Source: Oscillospiraceae bacterium
GTDB taxonomy: Bacteria > Bacillota > Clostridia > Oscillospirales > Oscillospiraceae
Direction: 5' to 3'
DNA length: 8,469 nt
Assembly (NCBI GenBank): GCA_016295225.1
Contig: JAEDLP010000080.1
Span: 1-8,469, forward strand
Shown: one piece after another, positions 1-5,593 of the stretch
Position numbering within the stretch: the first letter of the stretch is position 1
Layout: every line of letters begins with the position of its first letter
Notes under the pieces: model-generated
Databases searched by the model: none
What the model was told of the DNA's origin: nothing
Seen by the model: only the letters and a program-made list of their open reading frames with translations
Translations under genes and position numbers: made by a program

Positions 1-165
1 GCGGCCGCCTCCGAGACCGTGGAGGACGGCGGTCAGACCTATCCGGTTCTGGATTTTAAGTTCCGCTGCACCGGGACCCTGGACGACGGCACCCAGGTGG
101 AGGAGCTCTTCATCATGTCCTATTACATCGTCGGCTACGGCGGGAAATACGGCGACATTTTCTGA
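1..165 (+). CDS. 3' end of an unrecognised protein gene (C-terminal 54 residues)
   Basis: An open frame enters from the left edge in frame 1 and ends at TGA (163-165), giving the last 54 residues of a protein whose start lies outside the window. The piece is rich in Gly, Tyr, Phe and acidic residues and ends in YGGKYGDIF. Its alternating hydrophobic and polar pattern suggests beta strands; no membrane segment or known motif is visible. I do not recognise the family. That it is a real gene is supported by uninterrupted coding with GC-rich third positions and by a strong terminator starting only six bases after the stop. It converges on the response regulator gene, so the two are separate transcription units. 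Confidence 0.7.
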   Translation, partial: AAASETVEDGGQTYPVLDFKFRCTGTLDDGTQVEELFIMSYYIVGYGGKYGDIF

Positions 166-170
166 ACAAC

Positions 171-207
171 AAAACTCCCGTGCGCGATTCCGCGCACGGG
201 AGTTTTT
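171..207. terminator. Bidirectional intrinsic terminator between converging genes
   Basis: A perfect 13-bp stem (174-186 pairing with 191-203) encloses the four-base loop ATTC. It is flanked by AAA on the left and a T run on the right (203-207) that extend the pairing. On the plus strand it follows the partial gene's stop by a few bases. On the minus strand it lies 14 bases past the response regulator's stop, with the A run providing the U tract. One hairpin therefore serves both genes. Confidence 0.92.
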
Positions 208-220
208 GCCTGAGATTGGG

Positions 221-898
221 TTATTTTCCGATGTAGGTGTACACAGCAGAGGGACGGCCGCCGGTGGAGTAGTCCACGCCGCCGATGACGCTGTTCTTGT
301 CGATGAGATAATTCATGTACCGCCGCAGGGTCACCCGGGACAGGGAGACGTTCTTGGCGATGTCCTCGATGGAGAGCTTCTCGCTCTTGTGTTCCCGCAG
401 GAAGGAACAGATGATCTCCAGGGTGACGGGGTGGATGCCCTTGTCTACGAAATGGCCGCTGCGCTGGCTCTCAGGGGAGATGACCTTGTCCAGCTCCTCC
501 TGGTTGAAGGCTTTGTCCCCGGAAAAGGCCTCCCGCCGGGACACGAACTTCTGCAGGGCGGACTGGAAGCGGTTGTAGTCAAAGGGCTTGATGAGGTAGT
601 CCGACACGCCGTAGGAATACAGCTCGCTGACATGCCGGGCCTCGCTGGCTGCGGTGACCATGATAACATCGGCCAGGATGCCCTCTGACCGCAGCTTCAT
701 CAGGAAGGTGCGGCCGTCCATCACGGGCATGTAGTAGTCCAGCATGATGAGGTCCACCGGATGGGTGCGCACGAAGTCCAGGGCGTCCTGCCCGTTCTGG
801 AAGACACCGGCGATAGACATTTTGTTGTTGTGCTCGACGTACTGCTTGTCGATTTCGGCGACCATGGGGTCGTCCTCTACGATGATTACCTGATACAT
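221..898 (-). CDS. CitB/DcuR-family two-component response regulator
   Basis: This 225-residue protein has an N-terminal receiver domain (about residues 1-120) and a C-terminal helix-turn-helix. The receiver shows the acidic pocket E8-D9-D10, phosphoacceptor D54 in IMLDYYMP, switch threonine T82 and the conserved lysine K104 in YLIKPF. The DNA-binding part (about 155-200) contains SIEDIAKNVSLSRVTLRRYM, followed by the GRPSAVY ending typical of CitB, DcuR and DpiA proteins. Family members usually respond to di- or tricarboxylates through a CitA/DcuS-type kinase. No kinase gene lies on either side here. The start at 898 is chosen because GAGGG (905-909) lies six bases upstream; an in-frame ATG at 904 abuts that site and is unlikely. 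The gene has its own promoter at 932-960. Family assignment is firm; signal and targets are unknown. Confidence 0.93.
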   Translation of the reverse strand: MYQVIIVEDDPMVAEIDKQYVEHNNKMSIAGVFQNGQDALDFVRTHPVDLIMLDYYMPVMDGRTFLMKLRSEGILADVIMVTAASEARHVSELYSYGVSDYLIKPFDYNRFQSALQKFVSRREAFSGDKAFNQEELDKVISPESQRSGHFVDKGIHPVTLEIICSFLREHKSEKLSIEDIAKNVSLSRVTLRRYMNYLIDKNSVIGGVDYSTGGRPSAVYTYIGK

Positions 899-931
899 AC
901 GCATCCCTCACAGATAGGAGATTTCTACATA

Positions 932-960
932 ATTATACATGAAACCACTGAGAATTGCAA
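932..960 (-). promoter_or_regulatory. Sigma-A-type promoter of the response regulator gene
   Basis: Reading the minus strand, a -35 box TTGCAA (960-955) is followed by a 17-base spacer and a perfect -10 box TATAAT (937-932). Transcription should begin near 925, leaving a leader of about 25 bases before the ATG at 898. The surrounding 920-970 stretch is AT-rich compared with the rest of the window. A TACAT direct repeat with 10-bp period (926-930 and 936-940) overlaps the -10 box and could be a regulator site. Confidence 0.8.
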
Positions 961-1017
961 TATCTTGTTGGAAAAAGGCGGAACCCCAGGCATGTTTGCC
1001 AACGCCCCGGGTTTGGA

Positions 1018-1047
1018 TTGACAGACGGAGGGGAGCCGGGGTATCAT
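1018..1047 (+). promoter_or_regulatory. Plus-strand promoter of a short transcript
   Basis: A consensus -35 box TTGACA (1018-1023), an 18-base spacer and TATCAT (1042-1047, five of six matches to consensus) predict transcription starting near 1054 and heading right. The only thing downstream before the terminator at 1120-1154 is a small reading frame. The promoter is divergent from that of the response regulator. The stretch between the two promoters (961-1017) holds only a short GGCA/TGCC inverted repeat (990-1001), for which I see no clear role. Confidence 0.65.
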
Positions 1048-1071
1048 AGAAGAGACAAAATCTCAACATGG

Positions 1072-1101
1072 GGAGGGTTCCAAACATGAGAAAACCTCTC
1101 C
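1072..1101 (+). promoter_or_regulatory. Hairpin that could occlude a ribosome-binding site
   Basis: GGAG-GGTT (1072-1079) pairs with AACC-T-CTCC (1093-1101), an 8-bp stem with one bulged T at 1097. The 13-base loop (1080-1092) presents the ATG at 1086. The left arm is the Shine-Dalgarno sequence of the small frame, so folding would block initiation unless it is opened by a ribosome, RNA or protein. The pairing is directly visible; the regulatory role is inference. Confidence 0.4.
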
Positions 1102-1156
1102 TGAAACAGTATATGCGGGAAAAAGCACACGCGTCAACAACGCGTGTGCTTTTTTT
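1086..1156 (+). other. Small reading frame running into a terminator without a stop codon
   Basis: ATG at 1086 lies eight bases after GGGGAGGG (1070-1077), a near-ideal ribosome-binding site in this organism's style. The frame encodes a basic peptide beginning MRKPLLKQYMREKAHASTTR, about 23 residues up to the terminator U run, with no in-frame stop before 1156. Past that point the frame is merely antisense to the amidohydrolase gene. If translated from a terminated transcript it would be a non-stop message, subject to trans-translation. Messages of that kind are known for the ribosome-rescue factors ArfA and BrfA, but those proteins are longer and I see no shared motif. It may equally be a fossil gene start. 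Confidence 0.3.
1120..1156. terminator. Perfect bidirectional terminator between the small transcript and the amidohydrolase
   Basis: A perfect 15-bp stem (1120-1134 with 1140-1154) encloses the loop CAACA and is flanked by five A on the left and seven T (1150-1156) on the right. It ends transcription of the minus-strand amidohydrolase, whose stop codon (1155-1157) touches the stem. It also ends the short plus-strand transcript started near 1054. Confidence 0.92.
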
Positions 1157-2759
1157 ACCGCTGATGGGTCACCCGGCCGCCGGCCATGGTGAGATCCACG
1201 GGAATGTCCTTGATGGTTTTGGGGTCGGCAGTGAAGAGATCCTCCGCCAGCACCACCAGGTCGGCCAGCTTGCCGGCCTCCAGAGTACCCAGGTGGGCCT
1301 CGGCGTGAACCAGCCTGGCGGCGTTCACCGTGTAGAGGGACACGGCCTCCTCCACGGTGAGGGCCTGGTCCGGCAGGAAGGGGGTATCGTCTTCATGGGA
1401 CCGGGGGCGGTTCACGGCGCAGTGGATGCCCCACAGGGGGGCGAAGTCCTCCACGGGGCAGTCGGAGCCGCCGCCCACCACCACGCCCAGGTCCAGCAGG
1501 GTCTTCCAGGCGTAGGATTCCACGGTGCGCTCTCCCATGCGGGAGGGGGTCAGGGGGGCGTCGGAGGGGACGAAGGCGGGCTGCACGTCGGCCCCCATGC
1601 CCAGGGCGGCCATCTTCTCATACAGGGCCCGGTCGCCGAACTGACAGTGGACCACCCGGTGGCACAGGGGCTTGGGGTCCCTGGCCTGGGCCTTCTCCAC
1701 GGCGGACAGGAAGGAGGCGGTGGCCCCGTCGCCGATGGCGTGGCAGGCCACCTGCAGGTCGTTGTCGTGGCAGAGGGCCACCATCTCGTCCATCTCCGCC
1801 TGGGTGTAGACGGCAATGCCCCGGTTGCCGGGGTCATCGCTGTAATCCTCCCGCAGAAGGGCCGTCCGCGCCCCCAGACTGCCGTCGGCGAGGAGCTTGA
1901 CGTTCCCCACCTTCAGCCAGTCGCTGCCCTGGAAGGAGCGCAGAGGCTGGCGCAGGATCTCGGCCCGGAGATTGTCCGGGCGGGGGGTCTCCCACTCCTC
2001 CCACAGCCGCAGGGGGACGGCGTTCCGGGCCTCCAGGGCGTCGAAGGCGGCCTTCAGGGTGGGCCAGTCGGTGCCCTCGGCGGCCAGGTCGTCGCTGTGA
2101 ACGCCGGTGAGACCCACAGCGGCCATGCGCGCGCCGATGTCCTCCAGCAAAAACTCCACCCGCGCCTGGGTGAGACGGGGAGAGGCCTTTTTCAGCTGGT
2201 CCAGGGCGGCTTCCCGGACCACGCCGGTGAGCTTGCCGCCTGCATCCTTGTCCAGCTCGCCGCCGGGGATGACGGTGGTCTCATCGTAGCCTGCCAGGGC
2301 CAGGGCCCTGGCGTTGCCCGCGCCCACGTGGCCGCAGACCCGGTCCAGGACCACGGGGTGGTCCGAGGAGATGGCCTCGGCTACGGCGCCATCGGGCAGG
2401 ACAGGGGGATCGAAGAGGTTCTGGTCAAAGCCGTAGCCGATGATCCATTCGTCCTGGGCCAGCTCGTGGCTGGCCACATAGTCCCGGCCCCGAGCCACGA
2501 TCTCCTCCGGGGAGCGAACGCCCCGCAGGTCCAGCCGCCGGAAGCCCTCCCCGGTGAGGAGAAGGTGTATGTGGGTGTCCACAAAGCCGGGCAGGACGCA
2601 GCGGCCCTGTAAGTCAATCCGGCGGGTATTTTCATCGGCCAGGGCCAGCACGGCCTCGTCGCTGCCCACCATGGCGATGCGCGCACCCTGGACCGCCAGG
2701 GCGGAAACCGTCCGGCCGGCCATGGTGTGAACCTTACCGTTATAAAAAATCGTATCCAT
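1155..2759 (-). CDS. Metal-dependent amidohydrolase, YtcJ/amidohydrolase-3 family
   Basis: The 534-residue protein matches the cyclic-amidohydrolase superfamily, which hydrolyses amide or related bonds with one or two divalent metals in a TIM barrel. A small beta domain (residues 1-58 and the C-terminal 490-534) flanks the barrel. Metal and catalytic signatures are HIH (63-65) in GFVDTHIH, a lysine likely to be carboxylated (K288) in NVKLLADGSLG, H340 in CHAIGDG, H371 in VVHCQF, and D433 in GGGSDCPVED. No signal peptide is present, so it should be cytoplasmic. Start 2759 is preferred because GGAGG (2766-2770) lies six bases upstream and the protein begins at the usual family position; a 58-residue extension to 2933 has no support. 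It follows a peptide-type ABC importer, which suggests a substrate delivered by that system, such as an amide or N-acylated amino compound. The exact substrate cannot be read from sequence. Confidence 0.92.
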   Translation of the reverse strand: MDTIFYNGKVHTMAGRTVSALAVQGARIAMVGSDEAVLALADENTRRIDLQGRCVLPGFVDTHIHLLLTGEGFRRLDLRGVRSPEEIVARGRDYVASHELAQDEWIIGYGFDQNLFDPPVLPDGAVAEAISSDHPVVLDRVCGHVGAGNARALALAGYDETTVIPGGELDKDAGGKLTGVVREAALDQLKKASPRLTQARVEFLLEDIGARMAAVGLTGVHSDDLAAEGTDWPTLKAAFDALEARNAVPLRLWEEWETPRPDNLRAEILRQPLRSFQGSDWLKVGNVKLLADGSLGARTALLREDYSDDPGNRGIAVYTQAEMDEMVALCHDNDLQVACHAIGDGATASFLSAVEKAQARDPKPLCHRVVHCQFGDRALYEKMAALGMGADVQPAFVPSDAPLTPSRMGERTVESYAWKTLLDLGVVVGGGSDCPVEDFAPLWGIHCAVNRPRSHEDDTPFLPDQALTVEEAVSLYTVNAARLVHAEAHLGTLEAGKLADLVVLAEDLFTADPKTIKDIPVDLTMAGGRVTHQR

Positions 2760-2931
2760 GAGAAACCTCCAAAAGAGCCTCGCAGAGTTTTCCTGCCCGC
2801 AGGCAGGAAAGGAGGTCAAGATTATGTTTTTGCCGGCCTTGCCGGGGAAACCATTCTTCTCAGTCCACAAACGTACCAGGCCGCCCGTCAGAGACGGACG
2901 GCCTGTGCGCTGCAGCGGACTGCAATCCTTC
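2760..2931 (-). other. Hairpin-rich leader of the amidohydrolase gene
   Basis: The spacer between the binding-protein terminator and the amidohydrolase start holds no credible gene. On the minus strand, in order, it contains a 12-position stem with one mismatch (2878-2889 with 2893-2904, loop of three), a small CCGGC/GCCGG stem (about 2833-2845), and a perfect 9-bp stem (2789-2797 with 2802-2810). None of these is followed by a U run, so they are not terminators. A CATAAT box (2826-2821) could be a -10 element, but no good -35 box is in place. The three stems just upstream of a strong ribosome-binding site could be a regulatory leader; I recognise no riboswitch class. Confidence 0.45.
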
Positions 2932-2967
2932 AAAAGTCAAAGCCCAGCGAAGCGGGTTTGACTTTTA
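2925..2967 (-). terminator. Terminator-like hairpin after the binding-protein gene
   Basis: AAAAGTCAAA (2932-2941) pairs perfectly with TTTGACTTTT (2957-2966). Inside, CCC/GGG and GC/GC pairs close a GAA loop. The hairpin overlaps the stop codon of the binding-protein gene (2965-2967). On the minus strand the U tract is only TTTT and forms part of the stem, so termination may be partial, allowing some read-through into the amidohydrolase gene. Confidence 0.65.
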
Positions 2968-4584
2968 CTGTGCCACGGGGTGCACGTCCTGGAAGTGGAT
3001 GTTCCAGATCCAGGAGGCGTTCATGGTGACGCCCTCGTAGGCACTGTTCATGGCGATATTCTTCACGGGATAGTACAGGTAGATGTAGGGAGTCTCAGCG
3101 GTGATGATGTCCAGAGCCTGGAACATCAGGGCGTTCCGCTCGGCGGGATCGCTGAGCTGTGCCTGCTGGTTGATCAGGCTGGTGACTTCCTCGTTGTTGT
3201 AGTCGGCAGCGTTGGAGCTGTTGCCGCCCTGGCACAGGGGCTGCAGGTTGCCGGAGGGATCGGGATAGTCAGCCTCCCAGCCGGCCATGATCATGTCATA
3301 GTCCCGCAGGCCGTCTGCGTCCAGAATCTCGCCGAACTGGTAAGCGGTGTGCTCGTCGGTGGAGACCTTGTTGATGGTCACGGTGATGCCGATCTCAGCC
3401 AGCTGCTCCTGGATGGCCAGAGCGATGGTGTTGCGCAGGCTGTTGTCGCTGATGGTGATGGCGCACTCGAAGCCGTCTGCGTAACCGGCCTCGGCCAGCA
3501 GGGCCTTGGCGTTCTCCACGTCATAGGTGTGCTGGGGAGCGTTGGCCAGGTAGTCGTTCCAGGCCTCTGGCTCGCTGCCGAAGAGGGCGGTGGAGTTGGG
3601 CAGAGCGGTGGAGGGCTCGCCGGCGTCGTTGATCAGGGTCTCATAGATGGTGTCCAGGTCAATGGCGCTGTAGATGGCGTTGCGGACGTTGGCGTCGTCG
3701 AAGGGAGCCTTCTGGGTGTTGAAGGCCAGGAAGGTGACGCCGAAGCCGGGGGATGCGGTCAGGGTCAGGTTCTCGTCGGACTTCAGCACGTCCAGCATGG
3801 ACTCGGGGGGAGCCACGGTGCAGTCCACGTCGCCGGTCTGCAGGGCGGTGACACGGGTGGTGTCCTCGGTGATGATCTTGAAGGTCAGGTTGTCGAAGTA
3901 ACCGGCGTCGTCGCCCCAGTAGTTCTCGTTGCGGGTCAGCTCCACGCTGGTGCCGTTCTGCCAGGAGACGTACTTATAGGGGCCGGTACCCACCAGGCCG
4001 CCCTCGGGGGTGCCCAGCTTGTCGCCCACTTCCTCGGCGTGAGCCTTGCTGATGATGTGGCAGGCGGTGGTGCCGGGGACATACTGCCAGGTGGCGTCGG
4101 GCTGAGACAGGGTGACAGTCAGCTCCCAGTCGCCGGTCTGCTCGATGGAGGCAACGTTGTCGAACATCCAGCCCAGGTAGGAGGCGGTGTCGGGGTTACG
4201 GGTGCGCTCCAGGGAGTACAGAACGTCGTCCATGGTCATGGCGGAGCCGTCGGAGAAGGTGACGTCGTCCCGGATCTGGTAGACGTAGGTGACGTCGTCC
4301 ACCTGCTCCCAGCTGGAGGCCAGCATGGGCTGCAGCTCGTTGTTTTCGTCAAAGGTCAGCAGGCCCTGGGTGATCTGGTTGACCACGGGGTTGGTGGTGA
4401 AGTCGTAGGCGAATGCGGGGTCCAGCTTCACGATATCGCTGTCCAGAGCGATGGTGAAGGTGTCCTTGTCTGCGCCGGTATCTGCGTCGCCGGACGTGTC
4501 GCTGCCGCCGCCGCAGGCGGTGAGCAGGGTGAACAGCATGGCTGCGCACAGGAGCAGAGCAAGGAGTCGAGAGAATCTTTTCAT
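2965..4584 (-). CDS. Extracellular peptide-binding lipoprotein, SBP family 5 (DppA/OppA-like)
   Basis: This 539-residue protein is the substrate-binding component of a peptide-type ABC importer. It starts with a lipoprotein signal peptide: basic MKRFSR, a hydrophobic core, and lipobox LTAC with the lipidated cysteine at residue 24. A Gly/Ser/Asp-rich linker follows to about residue 42, so the mature protein is anchored to the outside of the membrane. The rest fits the family-5 solute-binding fold, beginning with TFTIALDSDIVKLDPAF and including the typical segment DDVTFSDGSAMTMDDVLYSL. AGGAGG (4594-4599) lies nine bases before the ATG. The gene follows the two ATPase genes in the same direction, so it most likely serves the permease encoded upstream. 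The family handles di- and oligopeptides, nickel, heme precursors and other cargo; the ligand cannot be assigned from sequence alone. Confidence 0.94.
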   Translation of the reverse strand: MKRFSRLLALLLCAAMLFTLLTACGGGSDTSGDADTGADKDTFTIALDSDIVKLDPAFAYDFTTNPVVNQITQGLLTFDENNELQPMLASSWEQVDDVTYVYQIRDDVTFSDGSAMTMDDVLYSLERTRNPDTASYLGWMFDNVASIEQTGDWELTVTLSQPDATWQYVPGTTACHIISKAHAEEVGDKLGTPEGGLVGTGPYKYVSWQNGTSVELTRNENYWGDDAGYFDNLTFKIITEDTTRVTALQTGDVDCTVAPPESMLDVLKSDENLTLTASPGFGVTFLAFNTQKAPFDDANVRNAIYSAIDLDTIYETLINDAGEPSTALPNSTALFGSEPEAWNDYLANAPQHTYDVENAKALLAEAGYADGFECAITISDNSLRNTIALAIQEQLAEIGITVTINKVSTDEHTAYQFGEILDADGLRDYDMIMAGWEADYPDPSGNLQPLCQGGNSSNAADYNNEEVTSLINQQAQLSDPAERNALMFQALDIITAETPYIYLYYPVKNIAMNSAYEGVTMNASWIWNIHFQDVHPVAQ

Positions 4585-4618
4585 TGGTCTTTTCCTCCTA
4601 GTTTGATTTATCTTCGAT

Positions 4619-4635
4619 CGGTCTCGGGGAGACCG
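4619..4635 (-). other. Intercistronic hairpin before the binding-protein gene
   Basis: A perfect 7-bp stem (4619-4625 with 4629-4635) with a three-base loop sits in the 64-base gap between the DppF-like stop and the binding-protein start. It is not followed by a U run on the minus strand, so it is not a terminator. A stem here could protect the 5' end of a processed message and favour expression of the binding protein over the membrane subunits; that role is inference. Confidence 0.4.
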
Positions 4636-4648
4636 GAACGAACGGGGG

Positions 4649-5593
4649 TTACACCAGATGGCAGGCTACCATATGGCCGCCGCCCACGTCCCTCAGCTCC
4701 GGCTTGCTCTCCTGGCACTGGGCTTGGCACTGGGGACAGCGGTCGGCGAAGGGACAGCCGGCGGGCAGGTCGATGGCGCTGGGGATATCGCCCCGGAGGA
4801 CGATGCGCTGTTTCTTGTGGTCAGGGTCTATGGTGGGGATGGCAGACATGAGGGACTGGGTGTAGGGGTGGAGGAGGTTGTTGAAGAGCTCCTCGGACTC
4901 AGCCATTTCCACCACGTTGCCCAGGTACATGACGGCCACCTGGTCGCACAGGTGGCGAACCACGGTCATCTCGTGGGAGATGAAGAGCATGGTCAGGGAA
5001 AATTTTTCCCGTAAGTCCATCATCAGGTTCAGGATCTGGGCCTGGACGGACACGTCCAGGGCGGAGACCGGTTCGTCGGCCACGATGAAGGCGGGGTCCA
5101 ACAGCAGGGCCCGGGCAATGGCCAGACGCTGGAGCTGGCCGCCGGACATCTCGCTGGGGATGCGCAGGAGGGCGTCCTCGGGGAGGTTAATCTCGTGGAG
5201 AAGGTACTTGATCTTCTCCTCGGCCTCGTTGGCGGGCATTTTGTGGACCTGGGCCACCTCCCGCAGGGCGGAGCCGATCTTCTGCTTAGGGTTGAAGGAG
5301 CCGTAGGGGTTCTGGAAGATCATCTGCATGTTCCGGCGGAGGGGCAGCAGATCCTTACCGGAGAGGCCGGTGATGTCCCGCCCCTGGAAGGTGACCTTGC
5401 CGCCGGTGATGGTCTCCAGCCGGAGCATGCACCGGCCCAGGGTGGACTTGCCGCAGCCGGACTCACCCACGACGCCGAAGATGGCCCCCTTGGGGACCGA
5501 CAGGGAGACCCCGTTGACGGCGTGGAGGGTCTTCTTCCCCGCCACGGGGAACTCTTTCACCAGGTTTTCCACCCGGATCACAGGGTCACTCAT
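4649..5593 (-). CDS. dppF: Peptide ABC transporter ATP-binding protein, DppF/OppF-like
   Basis: This 314-residue ATPase powers the importer together with its DppD-like partner. Visible motifs are Walker A GESGCGKST (43-51), Q-loop Q94 in MIFQNP, the ABC signature MSGGQLQR (149-156), Walker B FIVADEP (169-175), D-loop SALD (177-180) and H-loop H207 in ISHE. The C-terminal oligopeptide-transporter extension contains HPYTQSL and cysteines C280, C286, C293 and C311, spaced x5, x6 and x17, the pattern linked to an iron-sulfur cluster in related transporters. The start at 5593 overlaps the upstream stop as ATGA, with GAGGAGG (5604-5610) ten bases before it, which indicates translational coupling. 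The open frame reaches upstream to 5704, but that part lies over the end of the preceding gene and is not believed. Confidence 0.95.
   Translation of the reverse strand: MSDPVIRVENLVKEFPVAGKKTLHAVNGVSLSVPKGAIFGVVGESGCGKSTLGRCMLRLETITGGKVTFQGRDITGLSGKDLLPLRRNMQMIFQNPYGSFNPKQKIGSALREVAQVHKMPANEAEEKIKYLLHEINLPEDALLRIPSEMSGGQLQRLAIARALLLDPAFIVADEPVSALDVSVQAQILNLMMDLREKFSLTMLFISHEMTVVRHLCDQVAVMYLGNVVEMAESEELFNNLLHPYTQSLMSAIPTIDPDHKKQRIVLRGDIPSAIDLPAGCPFADRCPQCQAQCQESKPELRDVGGGHMVACHLV

Larger units (their letters stand above)
1054..1156 (+). ncRNA. Candidate small RNA or leader transcript of about 100 nt
   Basis: Promoter boxes at 1018-1047 and a perfect terminator at 1120-1156 bracket a predicted transcript of roughly 103 nt. 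It would contain a first hairpin (1072-1101) that holds a ribosome-binding sequence, a single-stranded linker, and the terminator hairpin. Its 3' tail overlaps the amidohydrolase stop codon by two or three bases in antisense. It could be a regulatory small RNA, a messenger for a tiny peptide, or a remnant of a decayed gene. I do not recognise a known RNA family. Existence is inferred only from the signals. Confidence 0.4.

Noticed and set aside
1068..2612. A 514-codon plus-strand open frame opposite the amidohydrolase
   Set aside because: Most of it is the antisense shadow of the amidohydrolase and it passes through a perfect terminator. Only the first 23 or so codons from 1086 have independent signals and are reported separately.
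2789..2810. A hairpin considered as a terminator
   Set aside because: The 9-bp stem is perfect, but it is not followed by a U run in the direction of transcription, and it sits just upstream of the amidohydrolase ribosome-binding site.
2760..2933. An N-terminal extension of the amidohydrolase to an ATG at 2933
   Set aside because: The extra 58 residues show no conserved character and would translate across the leader hairpins. A strong ribosome-binding site is placed exactly for the ATG at 2759.
2980..4851. A 623-codon plus-strand open frame opposite the binding-protein gene
   Set aside because: It is antisense to an unmistakable lipoprotein gene. The translation is dominated by Gly, Val, Gln and His, as expected from the complement of GC-rich codons, and there is no matching family or ribosome-binding site.
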